DNA from: Alphaproteobacteria bacterium UBA7314
GTDB lineage: Bacteria; Pseudomonadota; Alphaproteobacteria; MPNO01; UBA830
Length of the DNA stretch: 64,000 nt
Assembly (NCBI GenBank): GCA_002471575.1
Contig: DKQG01000058.1
Coordinates: 56,917-120,916 of the forward strand
Direction: 5' to 3'
Made by a program: the position numbers and the translations under genes
Shown: positions 1 through 8,135 of the stretch, piece by piece
How the letters are laid out: every line of letters starts with the position of its first letter
How positions within the stretch are numbered: position 1 is the first letter of the stretch
The notes under the pieces: generated by a model
The model's input: only the letters and a program-made list of their open reading frames with translations
Databases searched by the model: none
Told to the model about the DNA's origin: nothing

Positions 1-528
1 ATTAACCGATTTTAGTCGGTCTTCCGCCCTTTTGTCGCCCCCGTTAGCATCGGGGTGCAGCATTTTGGCAAGAATTTTATAACGCACTTTTACATCGGCT
101 TTCGTCACTGGCGCAACTAGCCCCAGAACAGAAATTGCTTCGCGTTCCGAAGGCGTCAGCGATTGCAGTTGGACATCCGCTGCGCGTGTTCCCGTACCGT
201 CACGCCCGTCGCGGCCCAGCAGGCGCAGAGGATCGGCAAATTTTTCCCCGTCATTGCCTGTTCGGGTGCCCAGCGGCCAAGTGGGCCGCCGCCACACGAC
301 ATCGTTTCTCTTTTCCGCCTCTATGGCAGTATCGTCCATATCTGCGTAGTAGTTCCAAGCTGCGTTGTATTCACGTACGTGTTCCAGGCAGAACCAGTAA
401 TAGCTGTCCAGCGCGTCGCGCGAACGCGGAGCGCGAAATTCACCCACCAGATTGCAGTCCGGATGGGCGCAGGTTCGGACGGCAAAGTCGGCGTCGGTAT
501 CCGGGTCCCTAGAGCCTGTGGTCGACAT
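1..528 (-). CDS. J-domain (DnaJ-like) protein, cut by the window edge
   Basis: This is the first 176 codons of a reading frame that runs off the left edge. The start is the ATG at 528. The early part holds cysteines (RTCAHPDC, WFCLEH) that look like a small metal site. The last visible part is a J-domain helix pair with the diagnostic HPD tripeptide (KMLHPDANGG). J-domain proteins stimulate the ATPase of DnaK-type Hsp70s. The divergent bolA neighbour matches the arrangement I know from Rhodospirillales, where this is a stand-alone J protein and not DnaJ itself. The partner and cargo cannot be told from sequence. The frame is open throughout. Confidence 0.85.
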   Translation of the reverse strand, partial: MSTTGSRDPDTDADFAVRTCAHPDCNLVGEFRAPRSRDALDSYYWFCLEHVREYNAAWNYYADMDDTAIEAEKRNDVVWRRPTWPLGTRTGNDGEKFADPLRLLGRDGRDGTGTRAADVQLQSLTPSEREAISVLGLVAPVTKADVKVRYKILAKMLHPDANGGDKRAEDRLKSVN

Positions 529-637
529 GCTGGCAGTATGATCGCCGGAATTTGGAGGTGCAAGCGCGGCCCGCTATACTCCGGCGATCGACCGATGGCG
601 GCCTGGCTGCACAAAATTTAGGGGATAATCCCGGATC

Positions 638-898
638 ATGACCGTTGCTCAGGACATCGAAACTAAACTTACCGAATCGTTTCAACCGGCGTCATTGAAG
701 GTCATTGATGAGTCGTCGCAGCACGCTGGCCATATGGGTGCCCGACCGGAGGGCGAAACTCATTTCCGTGTGGAGATCGTCGCCGATGCGTTTGCCGGCA
801 AAAATCGTGTCGACAGACAACGTATGATTTACGCGGTCCTGAAGGACGAACTTGCAGGTCCTGTCCACGCTCTTTCGGTCTCCGCCAACGCGCCCTGA
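638..898 (+). CDS. bolA: BolA family protein
   Basis: An 86-residue protein that matches the BolA fold: a N-terminal helix (IETKLTESF), a helix-strand unit with the conserved histidine region (SSQHAGH), then FRVEIVADAFAGKNRVDRQRMIYAVL and a short tail. BolA proteins partner with monothiol CGFS glutaredoxins around iron-sulfur clusters. The glutaredoxin in this window at 30000 is dithiol (CPFC), so the partner should be elsewhere. The gene is divergent from the J-domain gene with about 110 bases between the two starts, which must hold both promoters. Confidence 0.88.
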   Translation: MTVAQDIETKLTESFQPASLKVIDESSQHAGHMGARPEGETHFRVEIVADAFAGKNRVDRQRMIYAVLKDELAGPVHALSVSANAP

Positions 899-1107
899 CC
901 CGCAGTTTTGCGGTGCCGCAAAGCCGGCCCCCAAAACTTGAAACCAAGCGTCGACGGCGACCGAAATTCATAAAGTCTGCGTTCACGGACCTGTCTTATC
1001 GCGTGATGAATTGTCAGGTTTTACTGATAAACGAAAGTGCGGCCCCGGTCTTTCAACCTGTAACGGGTGATTGACGAAAACTGGGTTACACAGGACTGGT
1101 TCTGGTA

Positions 1108-1707
1108 GTGGATTTTGAGTCACTCCCTTTATCGGGTGACGTGGATGTCTTTGGACGCAGGAACAGTATTCGTCTGGAACCAGATTTGTGGGAAGCTCTC
1201 CGCGAGATTGATCTTCGGAAAAAGCGGACGATGCACGATATCTGTCCGAATATCGACAAGACCCGAGGAGGACCGCGCCTGACATCCGCGATACTGATTT
1301 ATGTGGTCAGTTACTGTCGGTCAGCCGCCAATCCTTACCGAGCGGTTTTCATCCTGCTTTGCCGGTATAGAAATCCGGATATTCAGAGCGGATCATTTCG
1401 CCGTCCGACGACCACACATGGCACGTATTCACCGGCGGGCGTGACGCTTTCGTCAGCTTTTTGCTCTCTGCCGCGTTCGCCGGCGAGGAGTCGGAAAACC
1501 GGACCGTGTGAAAGGCGACTGTGGCGATCGGTTTCAGCATATCGACGAGATGAGCGCATCCGCGCGCGCCGCCAAGGGATTCCCGCACCCTGCGGTTCCA
1601 CCCCGGTCCTATCTTCAACCCAGAGAGTTTCTGAAAGTTTGGCAGGATCGCGGGACACATCTCGTACGGTCCCGAGTCGGTGTGGACCTCAACCTGTTGT
1701 ACGGTGA
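1108..1707 (+). CDS. Ribbon-helix-helix protein whose frame runs on antisense into the next gene
   Basis: The first 75 or so codons (GTG start at 1108) match the RHH_4-type ribbon-helix-helix family: a strand with NSIRLEPDLWEALREI, then helix MHDICPNIDKTRGG and LTSAILIYVVSYCR. Members are about 75-100 residues and are thought to bind DNA as dimers. This frame stays open to 1707 and lies antisense to the DUF2889 gene from 1349 on, so about 115 C-terminal codons look non-native. A lost stop or a small frameshift near 1320-1370 is the likely reason; a TAG lies in another frame near 1367. The true gene probably ends near 1330-1370. Confidence 0.55.
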   Translation: MDFESLPLSGDVDVFGRRNSIRLEPDLWEALREIDLRKKRTMHDICPNIDKTRGGPRLTSAILIYVVSYCRSAANPYRAVFILLCRYRNPDIQSGSFRRPTTTHGTYSPAGVTLSSAFCSLPRSPARSRKTGPCERRLWRSVSAYRRDERIRARRQGIPAPCGSTPVLSSTQRVSESLAGSRDTSRTVPSRCGPQPVVR

Positions 1708-1918
1708 ATTCCCTGTCCACGGTCAGCCGAATCCACATATCGTGCAATGGTTCACCCGGCTTTATTTCGCCGCGAAACTCGTTGGAGAACGGATAAGCCT
1801 TAACGTCCGTCAGATGGCCTTCGATATCCCACAAGCCATCGGAGCGGCGAAAGCTGCGGCATTCGATGGCTCGTGTGTGTATTGGTTCGCGGTCTACGTC
1901 TACGGTCGATAACGGCAT
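1349..1918 (-). CDS. DUF2889 family protein
   Basis: A 189-residue protein. It matches the DUF2889 family, known in alpha- and betaproteobacteria without an assigned reaction: an early HTRAIECRSFRRSDGLWDIEG block, then HDMWIRLTVD and a cysteine-containing GARGCAHLVDML motif near the middle. I prefer the ATG at 1918 because AGGAAA lies six bases upstream; the preceding in-frame TTG at 1921 would add one residue. It is 25 bases downstream of the CNNM/CorC gene on the same strand, so it is probably the last gene of the aroK-aroB-CNNM unit. No membrane segment is visible. Confidence 0.8.
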   Translation of the reverse strand: MPLSTVDVDREPIHTRAIECRSFRRSDGLWDIEGHLTDVKAYPFSNEFRGEIKPGEPLHDMWIRLTVDREFTVQQVEVHTDSGPYEMCPAILPNFQKLSGLKIGPGWNRRVRESLGGARGCAHLVDMLKPIATVAFHTVRFSDSSPANAAESKKLTKASRPPVNTCHVWSSDGEMIRSEYPDFYTGKAG

Positions 1919-1943
1919 CAAGTGTTTCCTGATATTTGAGAGA

Positions 1944-3236
1944 TTACTCGGCCGAATTTTCGTTTGGAGCGGCCTCTACTTTTCCTAGCCGGATGGAAGT
2001 GATCCGGTTGCGCTGACGGCGCACTATCTCGAAGCGAAAGCCGTGAAAGTGAAAAATCTGTCCCACATTCGGGATGACCTTGGCTTCGTGGATAATCAGC
2101 CCTGCCAAGGTCGCGACGTCCTGGTCGGGTAAATCCCACCCGAACCGACGATTGAGATCCCGTACCGTGACGCTCCCGGCGATCAGATAAGAGCCGTCGC
2201 GCTGTGGGCGCACACCAATCGGTACGACATCGTGCTCGTCCGAGATATCGCCGACGATCTCTTCCAGAATATCTTCCAGGGTCACCACGCCCATCAGCGC
2301 GCCGTATTCATCAACCACCAGCGCGAAGTGTTCACGGCGGCGTCGAAAAGCGTTCAGCTGGTCCAGCAGTGTCGTCGATTCCGGAATAAACCACGGCGGG
2401 GTTGCGATGTTGTCGATATCCAACGCATCCATATCGCCGGTATGGGCATGGACCTCACGCAGCATCCCCTTGGCGTGCATGACGCCGACTATGTTATCGG
2501 GTGAATCTCGCCATAGTGGAATACGCGTAAATGGACTGACTAAGGCCTCTTCGACGATCTGGCTGGTCGGAAGTGAGGCATCAATCATGAATATCTCGCG
2601 CCGATGCTGCATTACCATCTCAACATCGACATCGGCAAGATCGAGAATGCTGTGCAGCATGGCGCGCTCGTGACGGGCAATTGCGCCACGACCTCGGTGA
2701 AGCTCGATCGCGCCGCGCAGTTCTTCCATGGTGGCGCTCCAGTCTCGGTTGTCGTCGAAATTGACGCCGAACACCCGCTGTGCGCCGCGGGTGAAGTACT
2801 GGATGGCCGACATGACAGGTCCGAGAAGCCGTACAAGCAGAAGAAAGGTGGGTGCGATAGTCAGTGCCAGCCGGTCCGCGTTTCGAAACGCATATGTCTT
2901 GGGAAGAATCTCGCCGAAAATCAGTACCAGCAGGGTCATTGCGATCGTCGCGTAGATCACGCCTGTTTCACCGAACAGGCTGATCAGGACGCTGGTCGCT
3001 AAGGCTGACGCAAGAATATTTACTAGGTTGTTACCAAGTAAGATCGTGCCGATCATGTGATCCTGGTCTTCGCGCAGACGGTTGACCAGGCCCGCCCGGC
3101 GGTTGCCCTTTGCTTCCATCTGGTGCATACGCGGCCGAGACGCGGCTGTCAGCGCGGTTTCCGAGCTTGAAAAAAATCCGGAAAGGATCAGGAGCACGGC
3201 AATACCGCCGATCGTTGCAAGTGTTGCTATTTCCAT
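1944..3236 (-). CDS. CNNM/HlyC-CorC family membrane protein with CBS pair
   Basis: A 430-residue inner-membrane protein. The N-terminal DUF21/CNNM domain (MEIATLATIGG..., FFSSSETALTAAS at about residues 20-35, later LLGNNLVNILASALATSVL and LIFGEILPKTYAFRNAD) is followed by two CBS motifs (MIDASLPTSQIVEEAL, FALVVDEYGALMGVVTLEDILEE) and a C-terminal CorC_HlyC domain. The family is tied to magnesium or other divalent cation handling. The open frame extends upstream to 3359 but that part overlaps aroB in another frame, so the ATG at 3236, 50 bases after the aroB stop, is chosen. Nucleotide sensing by the CBS pair is family knowledge only. Confidence 0.88.
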   Translation of the reverse strand: MEIATLATIGGIAVLLILSGFFSSSETALTAASRPRMHQMEAKGNRRAGLVNRLREDQDHMIGTILLGNNLVNILASALATSVLISLFGETGVIYATIAMTLLVLIFGEILPKTYAFRNADRLALTIAPTFLLLVRLLGPVMSAIQYFTRGAQRVFGVNFDDNRDWSATMEELRGAIELHRGRGAIARHERAMLHSILDLADVDVEMVMQHRREIFMIDASLPTSQIVEEALVSPFTRIPLWRDSPDNIVGVMHAKGMLREVHAHTGDMDALDIDNIATPPWFIPESTTLLDQLNAFRRRREHFALVVDEYGALMGVVTLEDILEEIVGDISDEHDVVPIGVRPQRDGSYLIAGSVTVRDLNRRFGWDLPDQDVATLAGLIIHEAKVIPNVGQIFHFHGFRFEIVRRQRNRITSIRLGKVEAAPNENSAE

Positions 3237-3285
3237 GCGGGGAGGCGAGTGCTTCTTTCTGGCGTATGTTTGCTGTAGGTCCTTG

Positions 3286-4404
3286 TCATGCGGCAATCGC
3301 GCGGCGCAGCATGTCCTCGACCACGGCCATGTTGACGTCGCGCGCGATGACTGCGTCACCTATGGCACGGGCAAGGATGAACGTGACGTGTCCGTCCCGC
3401 ACTTTCTTGTCGTGACCCATGTGTCCGATCAGGGTGACGGGATCCCATTTCCGGTCGCCTCCAGCGGAGACTGAAATTGGCAGACCGGTCGAGCTGAAAT
3501 GAGCCATCGTGCGATCGAGATCGCCAGCCGGACACAGGCCCATCCTAACGGAGAGATTCAGCGCCATGATCATCCCAATGGCGACGGCTTCTCCATGTAG
3601 CATCTCCGACCCGAATCCGGTTTCCGCCTCCAGCGCATGACCGAACGTATGGCCGAAATTCAAAAGCGCACGGATGCTGTTTTCTCGCTCATCTTCGGCG
3701 ACCACCGCGGCCTTGGCGGCGCAACTTGTCTTGACGGCATATATTCGGGCGTCGAGGTTACCCTCAATGACGGCCCTACCGTGCTGCTCCAGCCAGTCGA
3801 AAAAACCGGCGTCGCGGATCAAACCGTATTTCACGACCTCCGCATACCCAGCAAGCAACTCGCGCTGCGGCAGGGTGTCGAGTGCCGCGGTGTCCGCAAT
3901 AACAAGCCGAGGCTGGTAAAACGCCCCCGCGAGGTTTTTGCCGTGCCGTGTGTTGATGCCGGTTTTGCCGCCGACTGAGCTGTCGACCTGGGCCAAAAGG
4001 GTTGTCGGTATCTGAACGAAATTTATGCCGCGCAAAACCTGGCTGGCGGCGAAGCCCGTGATATCGCCGATCACGCCGCCGCCAAGCGCGACCAATGTCG
4101 ACGTCCGTTCCGGTGCGCCATCCAGCACCGCGTTGACGACGCGTTCGACCATGCCAAAATTTTTATTTTCCTCGCCCGCGGGCAAAACAATATTTCGTAC
4201 CGCTAAACCCGCATCCCGCAACGATCCAGTGACCATGTCGAGATAGTGGGGTGCCACGTTTTCGTCTGTGACAATCCAGCAGGCGCCCCTGCCGGCAGCT
4301 GCCGGGATATATTGTCCGGCGTTAGCCAGCAAGTGCTCACCGACAAGGATGTCGTACGACCGTTTACCAAGATCGACCCGCAGCGCGTCCGTGTTTGTTG
4401 TCAT
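3286..4404 (-). CDS. aroB: 3-dehydroquinate synthase
   Basis: A 372-residue enzyme of the shikimate pathway that converts DAHP to 3-dehydroquinate with NAD and a divalent metal in the cytoplasm. Visible family motifs are the nucleotide-binding loop GGGVIGDITGF, the LRGINFVQIPTTLLAQVDSS block, GGKTGIN, and the metal ligands in GYAEVVKYG and NFGHTFGHALE. Length is normal for the family. It overlaps aroK by four bases (ATGA at 4401-4404), so the two are translationally coupled and give consecutive mid-pathway functions. The CNNM protein follows 50 bases after the stop. Confidence 0.96.
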   Translation of the reverse strand: MTTNTDALRVDLGKRSYDILVGEHLLANAGQYIPAAAGRGACWIVTDENVAPHYLDMVTGSLRDAGLAVRNIVLPAGEENKNFGMVERVVNAVLDGAPERTSTLVALGGGVIGDITGFAASQVLRGINFVQIPTTLLAQVDSSVGGKTGINTRHGKNLAGAFYQPRLVIADTAALDTLPQRELLAGYAEVVKYGLIRDAGFFDWLEQHGRAVIEGNLDARIYAVKTSCAAKAAVVAEDERENSIRALLNFGHTFGHALEAETGFGSEMLHGEAVAIGMIMALNLSVRMGLCPAGDLDRTMAHFSSTGLPISVSAGGDRKWDPVTLIGHMGHDKKVRDGHVTFILARAIGDAVIARDVNMAVVEDMLRRAIAA

Positions 4405-4985
4405 TCGGTGGTTGCGCTTGTGTTGGTGACAGGCGAAAATTTAGATAGAGCGGCGTAAACTTTCTGCACGGTTGAATCCGGCGACTCTTCGCCGGTGTTC
4501 ACCGTCACATCAGCTTCCGAATATGTCGGATAGCGCTGTGTCATCAGATTTTCCAGCTTTCGCCGCTTGTTGCCGCCCTGCAACAGCGGCCGGTTATTGC
4601 GTCGCGAAACCCGATGCAATAGCACCTCCAGGTCGGCTTTCAACCATACGGAGACTCCTTGCCGCCGCGTGTTCGCGCGGGTGTCGGCATCCATGAAAGC
4701 GCCACCGCCTGTAGCGATGACGCGCGGTTTTTCGGACAAAAGCCGCGCGATCACCCGGCGTTCACCATCGCGAAAAGCCTGCTCGCCTAACTCGATAAAT
4801 ATTTCGGAAACGGTTCTGTCCGCCGCCGCTTCGATCTCTGCGTCGGCGTCCACGAATTCCATGCCCAGTTTGAGGGCCAACCGCTTGCCGATGCAGGTTT
4901 TACCCGCGCCCATCAATCCGACGAGGACGACTGATTTGCCGTCCAGCGTTGCGGGAATTACGGAAGTAGGTTGCTGGTTAGACAT
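4401..4985 (-). CDS. aroK: Shikimate kinase
   Basis: A 194-residue P-loop kinase that phosphorylates shikimate to shikimate 3-phosphate. The Walker A loop is GLMGAGKT near residue 23, the shikimate-binding aspartates are in VDADAEIE, the arginine is in FRDGERRVI, the GGGAF loop follows, and the LID holds RNNRPLL. The N-terminus is about 15 residues longer than in E. coli AroK. It is the first gene of the minus-strand unit aroK-aroB-CNNM-DUF2889. Its promoter must lie in the 283-base gap shared with the divergent small membrane peptide gene at 5269. Confidence 0.95.
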   Translation of the reverse strand: MSNQQPTSVIPATLDGKSVVLVGLMGAGKTCIGKRLALKLGMEFVDADAEIEAAADRTVSEIFIELGEQAFRDGERRVIARLLSEKPRVIATGGGAFMDADTRANTRRQGVSVWLKADLEVLLHRVSRRNNRPLLQGGNKRRKLENLMTQRYPTYSEADVTVNTGEESPDSTVQKVYAALSKFSPVTNTSATTE

Positions 4986-5268
4986 CGGATCAATGCCGGT
5001 ATTCGATCACAGGGGCGACGCTCGGGCGGACATCCGCCCGGCGCGACGTTGAAAGCTCTTCCGACAGCCGATAAACTGCCCTCGAATCGCCACAAATCTT
5101 CATTATTTGCTGAATATACGACGATTTTTCTTCCGTGTCGCCAACGATGTCGTCATCGGTAACTGGCGGAACTAGTAATTTTGGTTGTCGCTATTCAGGC
5201 GTTTTGCGCTGGCGACGAATCGAAAAAACAGACAGGGTCCAAAATAAAATCGGACAGGGTTCAAGATT

Positions 5269-5409
5269 ATGAGAAAACTGGCCTCCATTATTATCGTGGG
5301 CGCGCTGCTGTTGCTTGTCGGCGGCGGGCTGTTCCTGGCTACTTGGAAAATTCCGGTGCCGGCAACCGAAGTCGAATATACGATCCCGAATGACCGGTTC
5401 TCTCGCTAA
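5269..5409 (+). CDS. 46-residue single-span membrane peptide
   Basis: An uninterrupted 47-codon frame begins MRKLASIIIVGALLLLVGG and ends with a charged tail (EVEYTIPNDRFSR). Residues 5-25 form one hydrophobic span, so it is either a membrane peptide or an exported peptide with an uncleaved signal; no cysteine is present, so it is not a lipoprotein. Its last 20 bases overlap the start of the 602-residue gene in another frame, which points to coupled translation. I recall similar peptides in front of the same long gene in other Rhodospirillales, but no function is known. It is too short for usual ORF cut-offs. Confidence 0.6.
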   Translation: MRKLASIIIVGALLLLVGGGLFLATWKIPVPATEVEYTIPNDRFSR

Positions 5410-7198
5410 TTCTCTGGTTCTCGTGTGCCTTGGGGCGGCGTGGTTGGCGCCCGGCGATGCCGCTGCGCAACTCCAGTTGAATCGGCCGACACCGCAAATT
5501 GAAAAGGCCGCGCCGGCGGTCGCAGAACCGGCACCTGCTGAATCCTCTTCGGCGACAACGTCACCGCCGTTTGAAACTGTTGCCCCGCGTCCGCTCGAGG
5601 AATCCGACATTGTGGTCGATCGATTGGGCTCGCTGGACCCGGACGCGAACGGTCTGCTTTCGGAAGGTCAGGGCGGTTTTTCGCTAAATTTCTGGCAGGG
5701 GTCGGAATGGGCGCTGGTAAGCACCCTCATGCCGCGTATGCCAGCAGAATCGTCGAGTGCCGTGATCCGCAGTCTGGCTGAACGGCTGTTGATCTCGCGC
5801 GCTGCCGTTCCCGCCAACAAACCGGTTAGCGCCAGTTTCATAGTGCTTCGGGTCGACCGTCTGCTCGCGATGGGTCGCATTCGGCCTGCACTGGACCTGT
5901 TGAGGATCACGTCCGACGAACGGCGGGATGAAAATCTGGCGCGGACACGCAGCGAGGCGCTGTTCTTTGATGACAATAATGCCCGCGCCTGCACCGCAGT
6001 TCAGAATGCGCGTGTCCAATACACGGGGCTGTACTGGTTGCAGGCGCAGGCTTTTTGTCTGGCAATATCCGGCGATCACACCCGCGCCGCGCTGATCTCT
6101 GACCTGATCCGCGAACGCGATCACGAAATAGAGCCCGTCTTTTTTACCGCGATCGATGCTCTGGCCGGCGCTCGGAAAGACGGTGCGCCCGCGCTGGTCG
6201 CGCCGATGGCGTTGCACCTTGCGATGATGCGCGCCGCGAAGCTGCGGGTGCCTACGGAAGTCGTGCAGGATGGACCGATTTCGGTACTTCGGACAGTCGC
6301 GTTGTCGGGCAACGAGGCATTGGATGTGCGTCTGATCGCCGCCGAAAAGGCCTTTCGGGCGGGTGCGCTCACCGGCGAGCAAATTCTCGAACTCTATCTC
6401 GGGATACCGTTCTCCCGAGAGGAGCTGAACGCACCAATCTCTGCTGCCGAGGAAAACTGGGGTCCGCGGACTAGAGCTCTGATCCTAAGATCGGCCGCGT
6501 CGCAGACGGTCCCGTTGGCAAGGGCCGAGGTATTGCGGCGCGCTTGGCAGATCGGGCGCGAACGTGGCAGCTACGCTGAAATCGCAGGTCCCAGCGTGTC
6601 TTTGGCCGCGGAACTGACTCCGGCTCTGGAGCTGAACTGGTTTGCCGTAGATGCCGCGCGCGTGCTGTTCGCGGGCGGCAGGATAGACGAAGCGCTTGCC
6701 TGGTACCGAATCGCTGAGCGGGACCGAGAAGTATCCGACGAGGCCCGCGCCGCCGAAGCTGCACTTTGGCCCTTGGCGGTGTTGGCCGACACGACTGACT
6801 CCGTCGCCCTGACCGAGGAGCTTTTGGAGAGGTGGTACACCGCCCGCCGTCAAGCCGATCCACAGGCTGGCGCACAACAGGCGCGGACATTGTTTGCTCT
6901 CTTGGCGGCACTGGGCAGGCCGATCTCCGACGCTAGATGGCAATCTCTTCTTGTCGCACCGTTCGGGGGCGACGACTCCGGTCTGAATGTCGCCTGGCAG
7001 CGCAGGGTCGATGAAGCCACCGGCGACAGCCTGCTGGGCGAGGTCGTGCTTCTTGCCGCCGTGGGCGCCGGAGAGAGTGCCGATGGAGTTCTCAAGTTAG
7101 GCGACGCGCTGCGCATTATTTCAGCTTTGCGCGCCGTGGGGCTTGAACGGGACGCTCGGCTCCTTGCTATCGAAACAGCCGTGTCGTCTGGACTGTAA
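5390..7198 (+). CDS. Exported helical-repeat protein of unknown function
   Basis: A 602-residue protein. The chosen ATG at 5390 gives a signal peptide (MTGSLANSLVLVCLGAAW... ending at about DAAAQ), whereas the open frame starts earlier at 5315 without one. After a proline- and alanine-rich linker (residues about 30-65) the rest is alanine- and leucine-rich helices with weak TPR-like spacing (for example GGRIDEALAWYRIAERD). No catalytic motif is visible. It sits between a tiny membrane peptide, with which it overlaps, and xerD (11 bases). A periplasmic scaffold or assembly role is a guess from the repeats. Confidence 0.75.
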   Translation: MTGSLANSLVLVCLGAAWLAPGDAAAQLQLNRPTPQIEKAAPAVAEPAPAESSSATTSPPFETVAPRPLEESDIVVDRLGSLDPDANGLLSEGQGGFSLNFWQGSEWALVSTLMPRMPAESSSAVIRSLAERLLISRAAVPANKPVSASFIVLRVDRLLAMGRIRPALDLLRITSDERRDENLARTRSEALFFDDNNARACTAVQNARVQYTGLYWLQAQAFCLAISGDHTRAALISDLIRERDHEIEPVFFTAIDALAGARKDGAPALVAPMALHLAMMRAAKLRVPTEVVQDGPISVLRTVALSGNEALDVRLIAAEKAFRAGALTGEQILELYLGIPFSREELNAPISAAEENWGPRTRALILRSAASQTVPLARAEVLRRAWQIGRERGSYAEIAGPSVSLAAELTPALELNWFAVDAARVLFAGGRIDEALAWYRIAERDREVSDEARAAEAALWPLAVLADTTDSVALTEELLERWYTARRQADPQAGAQQARTLFALLAALGRPISDARWQSLLVAPFGGDDSGLNVAWQRRVDEATGDSLLGEVVLLAAVGAGESADGVLKLGDALRIISALRAVGLERDARLLAIETAVSSGL

Positions 7199-7209
7199 GC
7201 GGCGGGGTC

Positions 7210-8133
7210 ATGAGCGGAAATGCGGATCAAAGACATCTCGACGCGTTTCTCGAGATGATGCTGGCCGAGCGCGGGGCGTCCCTGAATACGGTCGAGGCCT
7301 ATCGCCGCGACGTCCAACAATATCTGATTTTTCTGTCCCTTAGCAGTGTCGATAGCGTCACGGCCGGTGTGGAACATGTCCGCAGTTTCGTGGAACAACT
7401 CTCGGATTCCGGTTTGGCGGCACGAACGCAGGCGCGAAAATTGTCGGCAATTCGTCAGTTCCAGCGCTTCCTGATGCTGGAAGGTGCACGTGACAATGAT
7501 CCCACTTCCACCATCGACGCGCCTCGCCTTGGCCGTCCGCTGCCGAAATTGCTGGGATTCGCCGAGGTCGATGCGCTCCTGGCGGGCGCGCAGACGGTGG
7601 ATGGGTGGCGCGGTGCACGGCTTGTGGCGCTTCTGGAAATCCTTTATGCGACCGGTCTACGCGTGTCCGAACTGGTCGGCCTGAAACTGTCATCGCTGTC
7701 CCGTGACGGCCGGATCGTTATTGTGCGCGGCAAGGGCGGCAAGGAACGATTGGTGCCGCTTGGCGCCGCCGCGCGCGCCGCTCTGCAGGTGTGGATACCG
7801 TTCCGTGAAAAACTGGTGAAAGACAAAGGTAAAACGGTGCCGTGGCTTTTTCCGTCGCACGGTACGACCGGACATGTGACGCGCGATTCGTTTGCCAAAC
7901 AGTTGAACGATCTTGCTATATACGTCGGCATTGACCCTCATCGTATATCACCGCACGTATTGCGCCACGCTTTTGCTACGCACCTGCTGGCAAATGGCGC
8001 CGATCTAAGAAGCGTTCAGCAAATGCTCGGCCACGCCGATATTTCCACAACCCAGATTTATACCCATGTCCTGGAAGAGCGTCTGAAGTCGCTCGTGCAG
8101 GATGTTCACCCCCTTGTAGGCACCCGGATCTAA
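7210..8133 (+). CDS. xerD: Tyrosine recombinase XerD
   Basis: A 307-residue site-specific recombinase that, with XerC, resolves chromosome dimers at dif. The N-terminal SAM-like core-binding domain spans about residues 8-95. The catalytic residues are all in place: Arg151 in ATGLRVSEL, Lys175 in RGKGGKER, His249 and Arg252 in HVLRHAFATHLL, His275 in LGHADISTTQIYTH and the nucleophile Tyr284. The spacing and the Rhodospirillales context (next to accA) favour XerD over a phage integrase. No dif-like site was recognised in the window. Confidence 0.93.
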   Translation: MSGNADQRHLDAFLEMMLAERGASLNTVEAYRRDVQQYLIFLSLSSVDSVTAGVEHVRSFVEQLSDSGLAARTQARKLSAIRQFQRFLMLEGARDNDPTSTIDAPRLGRPLPKLLGFAEVDALLAGAQTVDGWRGARLVALLEILYATGLRVSELVGLKLSSLSRDGRIVIVRGKGGKERLVPLGAAARAALQVWIPFREKLVKDKGKTVPWLFPSHGTTGHVTRDSFAKQLNDLAIYVGIDPHRISPHVLRHAFATHLLANGADLRSVQQMLGHADISTTQIYTHVLEERLKSLVQDVHPLVGTRI

Positions 8134-8135
8134 AA

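Noticed and set aside
135..621. Two plus-strand frames opposite the J-domain gene
   Set aside because: Both are antisense to the frame that carries the HPD motif, and neither looks like a known protein.
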